DNA from: Lachnospiraceae bacterium
GTDB lineage: Bacteria > Bacillota > Clostridia > Lachnospirales > Lachnospiraceae
Direction of reading: 5' to 3'
Length of the DNA: 39,392 nt
Assembly (NCBI GenBank): GCA_017540605.1
Contig: JAFYAS010000036.1
Span: 1 to 39,392 of the forward strand
The position numbers were made by a program, and so were the translations under genes. The notes below the pieces were generated by a model. That model did no database searches and was not told where the DNA came from. It saw only the letters and a list, made by a program, of their open reading frames with translations. The number at the start of each line of letters is the position of its first letter. The first letter of the stretch is position 1. Below are positions 16,636-25,790 of this stretch, piece by piece.

Positions 16636-16710
16636 ATGAAGAAAGATGCTTTTAGGCAGGATGAAAAAATCCTGCCCAAAGGATTCTTTAAGGACAGATA
16701 CGAGGAATAA
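16636..16710 (+). CDS. 24-residue ORF between the kinase and DHH genes
   Basis: ATG 16636 encodes 24 residues ending KGFFKDRYEE, 18 bases after the kinase stop and four bases before the DHH start, with ACGGAGTGG upstream. A perfect 8-bp hairpin (GGCAGGAT 16655-16662 with ATCCTGCC 16669-16676) lies inside it without a T-run. It could be a leader peptide coupling translation to the DHH gene, a real microprotein, or chance. I cannot tell these apart from one sequence. Confidence 0.35.
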   Translation: MKKDAFRQDEKILPKGFFKDRYEE

Positions 16711-16714
16711 GGCT

Positions 16715-18220
16715 ATGAAGTTAAATGAACTGTTAAGCTTTGATGATATAGTGATCCAATGTCACGACAATCCTGATGCTGACGCATTGGCATCGGGCTA
16801 CGCTCTTTACTGGTATTTGAAAAAGCAGGGAAAAAGTCCAAGGTTTATATATCGTGGACGCAATGAGATCACAAAGAGCAATCTTTTGATCATGTTAAAA
16901 AGACTTGAAATACCTGTAAGCTATGCGCCTGATTTTTCGGATGTACCTGAGCTTTTGGTAACTGTTGATTGCCAGTATGGTCAGAGAAATGTCACTATGA
17001 CAAAAGCGCAGAATGTGGCTATCATTGATCATCACCATACAACAGTAGAGCTTCCTGCTCTTTCTGAGGTGAGAAGTCATATCGGTTCCTGCTCAACAAT
17101 ATTATGGGATATGCTTAGAGCAGAAGGGATAAATGTAGACGAAGATGTTCTTCTTTCTACTGCTCTTTATTATGGACTTTTTACGGATACTGGAAAGCTT
17201 TCGGAGATATCACATCCCCTCGACAGAGATATGAGGGATTCACTATTTATCAATAAAAGCATTATCACGGAAATGAGCAATTCAAACATTTCCTTGGATG
17301 AATTGAAGATAACCGGAAAAGCTATTCTTGATTATGAATATCATGGAAAGCACAAGTATCTTATGATCAAGGCGGATCAGTGTGATCCAAATATACTCGG
17401 AGTTATAAGTGATTTTTCTATGGAGACTGTGGGAGTTAATATTTGTATTGCCTATTATGTAAGTCCTCAGGAGGTGAAGTTTTCCGTTAGAAGCTGCGTT
17501 AAAGAGATACACGCCAATGAGCTGGCTGCATTTCTTGCTGAGGGACTCGGAGGAGGCGGTGGTCATATCACCAAGGCCGGCGGAACCGTAAGACCGGAAA
17601 AGCTTCCCGGATATCAAGAGGGCATCGAGATAGATGATATAGCAAATGATGTATTCAAGAAAAGACTTGAAGCATATTTTGGTATGTATAAGATCATTTA
17701 CGCAAGAGATACCGTACTTGATACCACTGATATGAAGACCTATGAAAAGAGACAACAGATTCTTGGTTATGTGGAGCTTACCGATTTATTCCCGTTAAAC
17801 ACTATGCTTGAGATCAGAACCTTGGAGGGAGATATCAATATAAGACTTGATGCCGACAAATATCTGATGATAGGTATTGAAGGTGAGGTATATCCCATTA
17901 CAAAGGAGAAACTTGAAAAGAGCTATGAATATGCAAAAGAGCCCTACAACAAAACCTTTGAATATGATCCCTGTATCAGAGATGTTCTGACGGGTGAAAA
18001 AAAGAATGTATTAAAGTATGCAAAGGCTGTAAAAAGCACAGGTCACGTAAGGATATATGCAAAGAAGCTTGAAAACTTTGTGAAGCTATTTACCCTTTGG
18101 GATGAGGAAAAATACTATTCTGGAAAGCCCGGCGATTATATCGCTGTAAGAGAGGATGATCCTCACGATATCTATATCATAAGCGGAAGGCTGTTTGATC
18201 AGCTTTACAAGGAGGTCTAG
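16715..18220 (+). CDS. DHH/DHHA1 family phosphoesterase
   Basis: ATG 16715 starts a 501-residue protein; the longer frame from 16646 would overlap the small ORF. DHH metal-binding motifs are all present: HDNPDADALASG (residues 17-28), VDC (84-86), DHHH (105-108) and GLFTDTGK (154-161). The DHHA1 substrate motif GGGGGHITKAGG is at 279-290. This makes it a competent Mn-dependent phosphoesterase of the family that includes nanoRNases and cyclic dinucleotide phosphodiesterases. It lacks the PAS/GGDEF parts of GdpP. A C-terminal domain of about 200 residues (from IIYARDTVLDTTDMKTYEKR) is unusual and not recognised. The TIR gene starts one base after its stop with the ribosome binding site inside this gene. 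The substrate is not known. Confidence 0.85.
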   Translation: MKLNELLSFDDIVIQCHDNPDADALASGYALYWYLKKQGKSPRFIYRGRNEITKSNLLIMLKRLEIPVSYAPDFSDVPELLVTVDCQYGQRNVTMTKAQNVAIIDHHHTTVELPALSEVRSHIGSCSTILWDMLRAEGINVDEDVLLSTALYYGLFTDTGKLSEISHPLDRDMRDSLFINKSIITEMSNSNISLDELKITGKAILDYEYHGKHKYLMIKADQCDPNILGVISDFSMETVGVNICIAYYVSPQEVKFSVRSCVKEIHANELAAFLAEGLGGGGGHITKAGGTVRPEKLPGYQEGIEIDDIANDVFKKRLEAYFGMYKIIYARDTVLDTTDMKTYEKRQQILGYVELTDLFPLNTMLEIRTLEGDINIRLDADKYLMIGIEGEVYPITKEKLEKSYEYAKEPYNKTFEYDPCIRDVLTGEKKNVLKYAKAVKSTGHVRIYAKKLENFVKLFTLWDEEKYYSGKPGDYIAVREDDPHDIYIISGRLFDQLYKEV

Positions 18221-18221
18221 G

Positions 18222-21200
18222 ATGATCGATCATTATAATGCGTTTATATCATACAAGCATGCACCTGAGGATAATGTGGTGGCAGAGGCCGTGCACAAGG
18301 GTCTTGAGAGATTTCATATTCCCGGTAAGCTTAGGAAGAAGACAGGCTTTAAAAGAATAAACAGAATATTTCGTGATAAGGATGAACTGCCTATCACCAA
18401 TGATCTGAGTGATACCATAGCCCATGCCCTTGAGAACTCAGATTATCTGATAGTCATATGCTCTACCAATACCAAAAAATCTGCATGGGTTCCGAGAGAG
18501 ATAGAATACTTCTTAAAGAACCACACAAAAAGGCAGATATTCACTGTTTTGGTAAACGGAGAGCCCTATGAGGTGATCCCTGAGATACTCCTTTATGAGG
18601 ATCGTGTGGTAACGGATGAGGAAGGAAACGAACGGACTGAGAGGGTACCTATGGAACCCCTGTCCTGTGATTTTAGAGATTCACTAAAGCGGGCAAAAAA
18701 GACAGAGCTTCCGAGACTTGCAGCCGGTCTTATCGGCTGTTCCTATGACGAGCTTATGAATCGTCACAGACAATATAGGATGAAACAGCTGACAGCGGGA
18801 TTTTCTTTGGCTCTTTTGGTTATGGCATCATTCTCCGGCTATATGTATTACAGCAAGAATGAGATACATAAGACTTATTTGGAGTCTTTAAGGAATCAAT
18901 CAAAATATCTTGCCAATGAATCCGAAAAGCTTCTTGAAAAGGAACAGAGGATCACTGCTTTGGAGCTTGCACTATACGCTCTGCCGAAGGATGAGACGGA
19001 TGACAGACCTGTGACAGCTGAGGCGGTAAGGGCACTTACGGATGCTACACTCGCGTATGAGGGAAGTGATGGTACCAACTTAAATGCTGCCTGGAACTAT
19101 CAGATGCCAAATAGTATAGTTGATTTTACGGCATCAAATGACACCATAGCTATTCTCGACATGGGAGATATAGTGGGAGTGTGGAACACGGATTCACATG
19201 AGAGAATATTGTATCTTGATACACCGAATTCAAATGTGGAGGGTATCAGGTATATAGCGGATTCAAGTCTCCTTGTACTGTATGACAGCAAGGCTGAATG
19301 CTACGATACCACAAATGGAAATAAGCTTTGGGAATATGTGCTTGACAATAAGTTTTTTAGGAATGCTGATAACATTTTGATCAAGGATGATACGATATAT
19401 CTGTCTACTATAGATGATCATTTCCTTGAAATTCAAAAAAACTCGGGAAAGCTTATATCTGATATAGAGCTTCCGAAAAATGGGGATGATTCCTACGTAT
19501 CATCCGGCATCGTAGAAAGCAAGCTATCTCCGGACGGGAATAAGATCGCATTTAGGATGCTTGCGAATTGGAATGAATATACCTATGGAGTATATGATAT
19601 AGCTGCAAAGACAATGAATACTGCAGAGGTAAGGAAGGAAACAATAAAGGATATAAGATGGGTGAATAATGATTGCTTTATGCTCTCAGGCTCTTTTGTG
19701 GATTCATCAAGCAGTATGTCCTTTGGAAACATGGATCTTGTTTCACCGGATCAAACCAATATTTACTGCATAAATGCAGCCGATCTGTCTGAGAAATGGA
19801 AGGCTGATTTTGTCTGCAACGGAGTTATGGTCACAAGTGGATTTTTAAAGCTTGATGAAAACTCTGTAGCATATCATTCCGGCAATCTTGTGACTGTATA
19901 TGATATTGCAACAGGCAAGGAGATATATAGGAGTAATCTCAATTCATCTGTTGTGGATGTGAGTGACAATGATGGAGATGGAACTCCTATTTATATCACA
20001 AAGGATGGCGGATATGCCATACCGGCTCCAAGTATTGATACTGATGCCGTGTATTATGTAAGGCGTTTTGCGGATGAGCTTAGTAAGGCGTTGGTTCATG
20101 ACGGAATATACGTGTTGCAGGATGGAGCCTCTGAGGTGATCTTTTATGGAATCCATGTGTATGATGACAGCTGGGAAACATTATCCGACAATGTTGTGAT
20201 CACCGATACCTTGTATCAATCGATTATAAAGGACGATTCTCTTTTCATATTATCCAAGGAAAATGAGAGCATACAGGTTATAGGCATTAAGCTTGGAGCT
20301 GAAAAGAATTCGTACATGACAAAGCTTGATGAGGAAGATTCATATAATTTAAAGCTTCTTGGAATAAACAATGAACGATTATATTTGGCGCATCGAGGGG
20401 ATGATTCTACTGATCTGATATCTGTGGATATTGAAGGCAAGGATGTAAAGACTGAGGAGCTTTTCAAATCCATCGGTCTTATTGATGATTCTGTTTCAAT
20501 GAAGGGCAGTAAGATTTTGTATCATCACGTTGAAGACACTCCGATACTTACGATTCTTGATGTGGAAAGCGGAGAGAAGAAGGATTATGAGCTCTCCGGT
20601 GATATGACTATCATAAACAACGAGCCTCGATATTTTACTGAAGAGGGTGCAGTATATCTGACCGGAGACGGAGATCGTATCCTTGATACATCTGATGGCA
20701 CTGTATATGCGGTGGCAGCGCCTGAGGGCTTTGGAGCTGTTACACGTTATTCCGATAACTGCTTAAATGGTGTTTTTGCTGTTTCTGACGGACAGAGTAT
20801 CAATCTAATAGATAAAAAGGGGAATGTGAAAACAACCATAAAATGTCCCGGAACTGAGCCACTTGGAATGATCTTTGACAACAATGAGCTTTATGTGCTC
20901 TATACAGATGGTGCTTTGTGCAGGTATTCATCAGAAGGTGGAGAGCTTGTTAAAAAAATCGATGCATCTGTTTATCCAAATAGTACTGAGGAAGCTCTGT
21001 TTGAATTTGATCATGAGAAATCTTTGCTTTTCGTAAGAACAAAGGAGATAATGAGTGTGATTGACCTTGATAATGGAATCGAGCTCGCTCATATTTATCC
21101 CTGTCTCGGATATAACAAAAAAACAGACAGCTTTATCACTATGGATGAAGAAAGCAACGAAGGCAAGAGAGTGGGCTGTTATAAGAGATATACTGTGGAT

Positions 21201-21281
21201 GAATTGATCGAAAAGGCGAAAGGCATACTTAAGGGAGCTGAGCTTTCGAACGATCTTAAATCCAGATATGGAATTGAATAA
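18222..21281 (+). CDS. TIR domain protein with membrane segment and beta-propeller
   Basis: ATG 18222 follows AAGGAGG at 18209-18215. The 1019-residue product begins with a TIR domain (about 4-130): HYNAFISYKHAPEDN, the BB-loop-like RIFRDKDELP, and SAWVPREIEYFL with Glu93 in the place of the catalytic glutamate of NAD-cleaving TIRs. One membrane helix lies at about 191-210 (TAGFSLALLVMASFSGYMYY). A coiled-coil-like helix follows (220-250), then about 740 residues of repeated strands typical of WD40/PQQ-like propellers. With the TIR inside, the propeller would lie outside the cell. NADase or signalling activity is inferred from the family. No Thoeris or other defence partner gene is adjacent, and there is no clear terminator before the trp promoter. 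Confidence 0.85.
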   Translation: MIDHYNAFISYKHAPEDNVVAEAVHKGLERFHIPGKLRKKTGFKRINRIFRDKDELPITNDLSDTIAHALENSDYLIVICSTNTKKSAWVPREIEYFLKNHTKRQIFTVLVNGEPYEVIPEILLYEDRVVTDEEGNERTERVPMEPLSCDFRDSLKRAKKTELPRLAAGLIGCSYDELMNRHRQYRMKQLTAGFSLALLVMASFSGYMYYSKNEIHKTYLESLRNQSKYLANESEKLLEKEQRITALELALYALPKDETDDRPVTAEAVRALTDATLAYEGSDGTNLNAAWNYQMPNSIVDFTASNDTIAILDMGDIVGVWNTDSHERILYLDTPNSNVEGIRYIADSSLLVLYDSKAECYDTTNGNKLWEYVLDNKFFRNADNILIKDDTIYLSTIDDHFLEIQKNSGKLISDIELPKNGDDSYVSSGIVESKLSPDGNKIAFRMLANWNEYTYGVYDIAAKTMNTAEVRKETIKDIRWVNNDCFMLSGSFVDSSSSMSFGNMDLVSPDQTNIYCINAADLSEKWKADFVCNGVMVTSGFLKLDENSVAYHSGNLVTVYDIATGKEIYRSNLNSSVVDVSDNDGDGTPIYITKDGGYAIPAPSIDTDAVYYVRRFADELSKALVHDGIYVLQDGASEVIFYGIHVYDDSWETLSDNVVITDTLYQSIIKDDSLFILSKENESIQVIGIKLGAEKNSYMTKLDEEDSYNLKLLGINNERLYLAHRGDDSTDLISVDIEGKDVKTEELFKSIGLIDDSVSMKGSKILYHHVEDTPILTILDVESGEKKDYELSGDMTIINNEPRYFTEEGAVYLTGDGDRILDTSDGTVYAVAAPEGFGAVTRYSDNCLNGVFAVSDGQSINLIDKKGNVKTTIKCPGTEPLGMIFDNNELYVLYTDGALCRYSSEGGELVKKIDASVYPNSTEEALFEFDHEKSLLFVRTKEIMSVIDLDNGIELAHIYPCLGYNKKTDSFITMDEESNEGKRVGCYKRYTVDELIEKAKGILKGAELSNDLKSRYGIE

Positions 21282-21288
21282 AAATTGG

Positions 21289-21317
21289 TTGACATCATTT
21301 TTATATGATGTTATACT
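21289..21317 (+). promoter_or_regulatory. trp operon promoter with palindromic spacer
   Basis: TTGACA (21289-21294) and TATACT (21312-21317) are 17 bases apart, a near-consensus sigma-A promoter. The spacer carries a 7-bp inverted repeat ACATCAT/ATGATGT (21292-21298 with 21305-21311) that could be an operator. It starts eight bases after the TIR gene stop codon. Confidence 0.85.
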
Positions 21318-21323
21318 TCAAAT

Positions 21324-21604
21324 CAATTGAAGAATCAAACCGTTGAAGCGGAGATAACGGCGATGATGCCTTTACAGAGAGCCCGGGTTGCTGAGATCGG
21401 GTAAGAAACAAGTTGTCAAATGGACCGCTGAGGGCACAGTGAAATGGATGATATCCAGAGTATTCTGTGACGTGAGGCAGGCGTTAATTGCCGGAGATAT
21501 GTTGGTATCTCGCTAAGCGCACGAGCTATCGTGAATCAAGGTGGCACCGCGGATAATAGATTATTCGTCCTTGACAGAGAATGTTTCTGTCAAGGACTTT
21601 TTTA
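21324..21604 (+). promoter_or_regulatory. Tryptophan T-box leader
   Basis: This roughly 280-base leader has the T-box layout: AGAGAGCC-type Stem I elements, a specifier-loop candidate UGG (tryptophan) at 21421-21423 in the context AAATGGACC, and the conserved T-box sequence AAGGTGGCACCGCGG at 21538-21552. A terminator hairpin (21567-21578 with 21586-21597) ends in a T-run. Uncharged tRNA-Trp would bind the specifier and the T-box bulge and favour the antiterminator, which switches on trpE and the genes behind it. The specifier placement is by eye. Confidence 0.92.
21567..21604 (+). terminator. T-box attenuator terminator
   Basis: GTCCTTGACAGA pairs perfectly with TCTGTCAAGGAC, followed by TTTTTTTA. 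It is alternative to the antiterminator formed with the T-box sequence upstream. Confidence 0.92.
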
Positions 21605-21689
21605 TTTAAAAAAAGCGCTCCGCGAGGATGCACTTTAATTCCTTAAAGATCCGGACTCAAGCAAAAGAAAATGTTAAGGGAGGAGTTAC

Positions 21690-23168
21690 ATGAACATAAC
21701 ACCGACACTAGAAGAAGTAAAAAGTATCAAGGCAACCGGAAAATATGATATAGCACCGGTAGCAGTGGAGATCCTATCAGACTTCATCACACCCATAGAG
21801 GCAGTGAGAAAACTAAAAAAAGTATCAAGCCATTGTTATATGCTTGAATCAGCTATGGCTAATGAAAAATGGGGAAGATATTCATTCCTTGGGTATGATC
21901 CAAAGCTTCTTATCACCTGTGCAAACGGAGAGATCACAATAGGTGATAAGACACTAAAAACTACTGATCCTTCGGCAGAGATCAGAAAGCTGATGAAGGA
22001 TTATAAGAGTCCAAAGATAGAAAGTCTTCCATCCTTTACGGGAGGTCTTGTAGGATATTTTGCTTTTGAATATTTCGGCTACAGCGAACCTAAAGCCATA
22101 GTCGGAGCTGAGGATACCGAAGACTTTAAGGATTGCGACCTTATGCTTTTTGACAAGGTGATAGCCTTTGATAATCTAAAGCAAAAGCTTATACTGATCG
22201 TAAATATAAAGCTGGATGATGTAGAGACGGAATACGAGAAAGCAAAGAAAGAGCTGACCGATCTTATCAGCTTGTTAAAAAATGGTGAAAAGGCTTTAGA
22301 AGAGCCGGGAAGACTGACAGGAGAGGTCACACCTCTTTTTGATAAAGACAGCTATTGCGCCATGGTAGAGAAGGGCAAGGAGTATATCAAGGAAGGTGAT
22401 ATCTTCCAGGTGGTTTTAAGCAACAGATTATCGGCACCATTTGAGGGAAGTCTTCTTGACACCTATAGGATGCTAAGAACCATCAATCCGTCACCCTATA
22501 TGTTCTACTTCTCAGGAACGGACGTAGAGGTAGCGGGAGCATCACCTGAGACACTTGTAAAGCTAGAGGATGGAATCCTTCACACCTTTCCTCTCGCGGG
22601 AACAAGACCTAGGGGAAAGACAGAAGAAGAGGATAAGGCACTTGAGATAGAGCTATTAGCCGATGAAAAAGAGATAGCCGAGCATAATATGCTGGTGGAT
22701 CTCGGAAGAAATGATCTGGGAAGGATCAGCAAGTTCGGAACCGTAGAGGTTGAGAAGCTTCGAGCTATCGAAAGATACTCACACGTGATGCATATAGGAT
22801 CAACGGTAAGGGGAGAGATTCGAGAGGACAAGGATGCATTTGATGCAATAGAGGCAGTGCTTCCTGCAGGAACACTTTCCGGTGCTCCGAAGATCAGAGC
22901 ATGTCAGATCATAGGGGAGCTTGAAAACAATAAGAGAGGCATATATGGCGGAGCCATCGGTTATGTGGACTTCACCGGCAATATGGACACCTGTATAGCT
23001 ATACGAATAGCCTACAAAAAGAACGGGCAGGTCTTCGTAAGAAGCGGAGCGGGAATAGTTGCAGACTCTGTTCCTGAAAAGGAATTCGAGGAATGCTTAA
23101 ATAAAGCCAAAGCGTCCCTAAAGGCACTTGAGTTATCAAAGGGGGTAGACGATGATATTATTGATTGA
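21690..23168 (+). CDS. trpE: Anthranilate synthase component I
   Basis: TrpE converts chorismate to anthranilate with ammonia supplied by TrpG. The 492-residue length is normal. The N-terminal segment includes LESAMANEKWGRYSFLG, which carries residues of the tryptophan-feedback site in known TrpE proteins. The chorismate-binding domain shows FQVVLSNRLSAPF, INPSPYMFYF, GASPETLVKL, PLAGTRPRG, HNMLVDLGRNDLGRI and PAGTLSGAPKIRA. GGGAGGAG precedes the ATG. It is the first gene behind the T-box, and its last 17 bases overlap trpG, which gives tight coupling of the two subunits. Confidence 0.97.
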   Translation: MNITPTLEEVKSIKATGKYDIAPVAVEILSDFITPIEAVRKLKKVSSHCYMLESAMANEKWGRYSFLGYDPKLLITCANGEITIGDKTLKTTDPSAEIRKLMKDYKSPKIESLPSFTGGLVGYFAFEYFGYSEPKAIVGAEDTEDFKDCDLMLFDKVIAFDNLKQKLILIVNIKLDDVETEYEKAKKELTDLISLLKNGEKALEEPGRLTGEVTPLFDKDSYCAMVEKGKEYIKEGDIFQVVLSNRLSAPFEGSLLDTYRMLRTINPSPYMFYFSGTDVEVAGASPETLVKLEDGILHTFPLAGTRPRGKTEEEDKALEIELLADEKEIAEHNMLVDLGRNDLGRISKFGTVEVEKLRAIERYSHVMHIGSTVRGEIREDKDAFDAIEAVLPAGTLSGAPKIRACQIIGELENNKRGIYGGAIGYVDFTGNMDTCIAIRIAYKKNGQVFVRSGAGIVADSVPEKEFEECLNKAKASLKALELSKGVDDDIID

Positions 23169-23718
23169 TAATTATGACAGTTTTTCATATAATCTCTTTC
23201 AGTATGTGGGAGAGATAAACCCCAACATCAAGGTCATCAGAAATGACGAGATGACAGTGGAGGAGATAAGAGCACTAAAGCCTACCCACATCATAATATC
23301 GCCGGGCCCCGGAAGACCTGAAGATGCGGGTATGATCATAGAGGGTGTGAAAGAACTAAAGGGCGAGTTCCCAATCCTAGGGGTATGTTTAGGACATCAG
23401 GCAATCTGCGCCGCCTTCGGAGCCACTGTAGGCTATGCATCAAGGCTGATGCATGGCAAACAATCTGTTGCAAGGATAGACGGTAGCTGCCCGCTCTTTA
23501 AAGGACTACCTAAAACCACACCTGTTGCAAGATATCATTCCCTTGCAGCCAAAAAGGAAACCATGCCCGAAGAACTCATAGTCACAGCCGAAACCGATGA
23601 CGGCGAGATCATGGCAGTAAAGCACCGAGACTACGACATTTACGGCGTCCAATTCCATCCAGAGTCCATCATGACCCCAGACGGTAAACATATGCTGATC
23701 AATTTCTTGCAACTATAG
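23152..23718 (+). CDS. trpG: Anthranilate synthase component II (glutamine amidotransferase)
   Basis: TrpG is the class I glutaminase subunit that feeds ammonia to TrpE. The 188-residue protein has IDNYDSFSYNL at the N-terminus, the oxyanion loop SPGPGRPEDAG, the nucleophile motif GVCLGHQAICAAFG and the catalytic HPES near the end (GVQFHPESIMTPDG). No TrpD fusion is present, unlike in enterics. It overlaps trpE by 17 bases. The next gene, trpD, begins only after 197 bases of repeat-bearing DNA. Related PabA proteins look alike, but the trp context decides. Confidence 0.96.
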   Translation: MILLIDNYDSFSYNLFQYVGEINPNIKVIRNDEMTVEEIRALKPTHIIISPGPGRPEDAGMIIEGVKELKGEFPILGVCLGHQAICAAFGATVGYASRLMHGKQSVARIDGSCPLFKGLPKTTPVARYHSLAAKKETMPEELIVTAETDDGEIMAVKHRDYDIYGVQFHPESIMTPDGKHMLINFLQL

Positions 23719-23730
23719 AAATCTAAAGTA

Positions 23731-23885
23731 GCGACATGAACTAAAATCAAGAGATTGAGAATATTAGTCACTTTTTTGAGACTATAATAATTAGACCTAA
23801 ATCCGCGACATGGAATTGAATCAAGAGAGCGCGGACCGGAGTGGAACGGAGACAGCGATGTCCGAGATCCTTGTTCAATTTCATG
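23731..23885. repeat. Structured repeat between trpG and trpD
   Basis: The core GCGGACCGGAGTGGAACGGA (about 23830-23849) continues to GACAGCGATGTCCGAGAT and is nearly identical to the copy at 25981-26018. CGGAC pairs with GTCCG around the CCGGAGTGGAACGG hairpin. It is enclosed by an imperfect long stem (CATGGAATTGAATCAAG, about 23809-23825, with CTTGTTCAATTTCATGG, about 23868-23884). A diverged 24-base direct repeat GCGACATG...AATCAAGAGA occurs at 23731-23754 and 23805-23828. Confidence 0.75.
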
Positions 23886-23915
23886 GAGCGTACAAAATAA
23901 AAAGGAGAAAAAAAG

Positions 23916-24932
23916 ATGATAAAAGAAGCAATTGTAAAGATCGTAAACAAAGAAGACTTAAGCTACGACGAAGCCTACGCAGTCATGAACGAGATCATGA
24001 GCGGCGAAACCACTCCCACTCAGAATGCAGCATTCTTGGCAGCCCTATCCACAAAGAGCGCAAGGGCCGAGACCACAGACGAGATCGCAGGCTGTGCTGC
24101 AGCCATGCGTGATCACGCAACCAAGGTAGAAACCGGTATGGACGTATTCGAGATTGTTGGAACCGGCGGAGACAATGCAGGAAGCTTTAATATCTCAACA
24201 ACCTCAGCCCTGGTAGCAGCAGCAGGTGGCATGAAGGTGGCAAAGCACGGAAATCGTGCAGCATCATCACTTTGCGGAACCGCAGACTGCCTTGAGGCAC
24301 TTGGAGTAAATATAGAGCAGAGCCCCGAAAAATGTGTGGAGCTACTTAAGGAAGTGGGAATGTGTTTCTTCTTTGCACAGAAATATCATACATCAATGAA
24401 GTATGTAGGCCCTATCAGAAAAGAGCTTGGCTTTAGAACAGTATTCAATATCTTAGGACCTCTTACGAATCCCGGAACCCCCAAGATGCAGCTTCTTGGT
24501 GTCTATGATGAATATCTTGTAGCACCTCTTGCACAGGTACTTATAAGCCTCGGTATAAAGAGAGGAATGGTAGTATATGGTCAGGACAAGCTTGATGAAA
24601 TATCGTTAAGTGCACCTACAACAGTGTGCGAGATAAATGACGGTTGGTATAAGCAGTATGTCATCACACCCGAAGAATTCGGCCTTAAGAGATGCACAAA
24701 GGAAGAGTTAAAGGGCGGAGCACCTGAGGACAATGCAAAGATCACAAGAGAGATCCTTGGCGGAGCAAAGGGAGCAAAGAGAGATGCTGTCCTTATGAAT
24801 GCCGGAGCATCACTTTATATCGGCGGAAAGACAGAAAGCTTTAAGGATGGAATCGCTCTGGCAGCAGAGATCATAGATTCAGGCAAGGCACTTCAAACAC
24901 TTGAAAAGCTCATCGAAGTAAGCAACTGTTAG
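23916..24932 (+). CDS. trpD: Anthranilate phosphoribosyltransferase
   Basis: TrpD joins anthranilate to PRPP. The 338-residue length is standard. The PRPP-binding loop [17 protein letters not shown] is present (in enzymes of this family typically GTGGDG...FNIST), as are [21 protein letters not shown] and the conserved [31 protein letters not shown] precedes the ATG. The start lies about 30 bases downstream of the repeat element, so its ribosome binding site is not inside the repeat. The gap to trpC is nine bases. Confidence 0.97.
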   Translation: MIKEAIVKIVNKEDLSYDEAYAVMNEIMSGETTPTQNAAFLAALSTKSARAETTDEIAGCAAAMRDHATKVETGMDVFEIVGTGGDNAGSFNISTTSALVAAAGGMKVAKHGNRAASSLCGTADCLEALGVNIEQSPEKCVELLKEVGMCFFFAQKYHTSMKYVGPIRKELGFRTVFNILGPLTNPGTPKMQLLGVYDEYLVAPLAQVLISLGIKRGMVVYGQDKLDEISLSAPTTVCEINDGWYKQYVITPEEFGLKRCTKEELKGGAPEDNAKITREILGGAKGAKRDAVLMNAGASLYIGGKTESFKDGIALAAEIIDSGKALQTLEKLIEVSNC

Positions 24933-24941
24933 GAGAAAGCC

Positions 24942-25721
24942 ATGACGATACTTGATGAAATAGCTGAATATACAAAAGGACGAGTGGCGCTAAATATGCT
25001 CCAGACCCCGACCGAAGAATTGCGGGCTAAAGCCCTCTCTCTTCCAAAGGGAAGCTTCGCATTTGAAAAAGCATTAAAAACTCCTGATATAGCCTTTATC
25101 TGCGAGTGTAAAAAAGCTTCACCCAGCAAGGGCGTGATAGCTGAAGACTTCCCCTATCTCTCTATAGCAAAGGAATATGAAAAGGCCGGAGCAGACTGCA
25201 TATCTGTCCTCACTGAACCCAAATGGTTTCTCGGAAAAGACAGCTACCTAAAGGAGATCACAGAAAATGTTCAGATCCCCTGTATCCGAAAGGACTTCAC
25301 AGTGGATGAATATATGATCTACGAAGCAAAGCTACTCGGAGCCTCTGCAGTACTTCTTATATGCTCCATCCTTCCAAAAGAAACAGTGAAGGAATACATA
25401 GCCATCTGCGACGAACTTGGCCTATCCGCCCTGGTAGAAACACATGACGAAGGAGAAGTAGAAGATGCAATCGATGCAGGCGCCAGATTGATCGGAGTCA
25501 ACAACCGAAACCTAAAGGACTTCACAGTAGACATCGAAAACAGTAAGCGCCTCAGAACCCTCATCCCCGAGGACGTCATCTATGTATCTGAAAGTGGCGT
25601 AAAAACCCCTGACGACATAAAAGCCCTCCGAGAGATCGGAGCAGATGCAGTTCTGATAGGCGAAACCCTGATGCGGGCTGAGGATAAGAAAAAGAAGCTG
25701 CTTGAATTAAAATCATTATAG
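24942..25721 (+). CDS. trpC: Indole-3-glycerol phosphate synthase
   Basis: TrpC closes the indole ring by decarboxylation and dehydration of CdRP. The TIM-barrel protein of 259 residues shows IAFICECKKASPSKGVI (catalytic lysine region), DCISVLTEPKWFLGKD, IPCIRKDFTVDEYM, GVNNRNLKDFTVD and SESGVKTPDD. The size matches the stand-alone synthase, so it is not a TrpC-TrpF fusion. The gene normally next in many Firmicutes, trpF, is missing; a 349-base repeat-filled gap follows instead. Confidence 0.97.
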   Translation: MTILDEIAEYTKGRVALNMLQTPTEELRAKALSLPKGSFAFEKALKTPDIAFICECKKASPSKGVIAEDFPYLSIAKEYEKAGADCISVLTEPKWFLGKDSYLKEITENVQIPCIRKDFTVDEYMIYEAKLLGASAVLLICSILPKETVKEYIAICDELGLSALVETHDEGEVEDAIDAGARLIGVNNRNLKDFTVDIENSKRLRTLIPEDVIYVSESGVKTPDDIKALREIGADAVLIGETLMRAEDKKKKLLELKSL

Positions 25722-25790
25722 TGGATGCTTGAAATTCTAGTTAATATTTAAAGCCACTAATTAATTATTGTTATAATTGAAAACTATGTT

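Noticed and set aside
14275-21281. Known Thoeris or CBASS defence system around the TIR gene
   Set aside because: No ThsA-like, cyclase or effector gene is present; the neighbours are a histidine kinase and a DHH phosphoesterase, so no known type can be assigned.
23810-24112. 100-residue ORF over the trpG-trpD repeat
   Set aside because: It is out of frame with trpD, begins in the repeat, and its C-terminal arginine-rich part is a shadow of the trpD 5' end. The peptide [14 protein letters not shown] shared with the trpB upstream frame simply reflects the repeated DNA.
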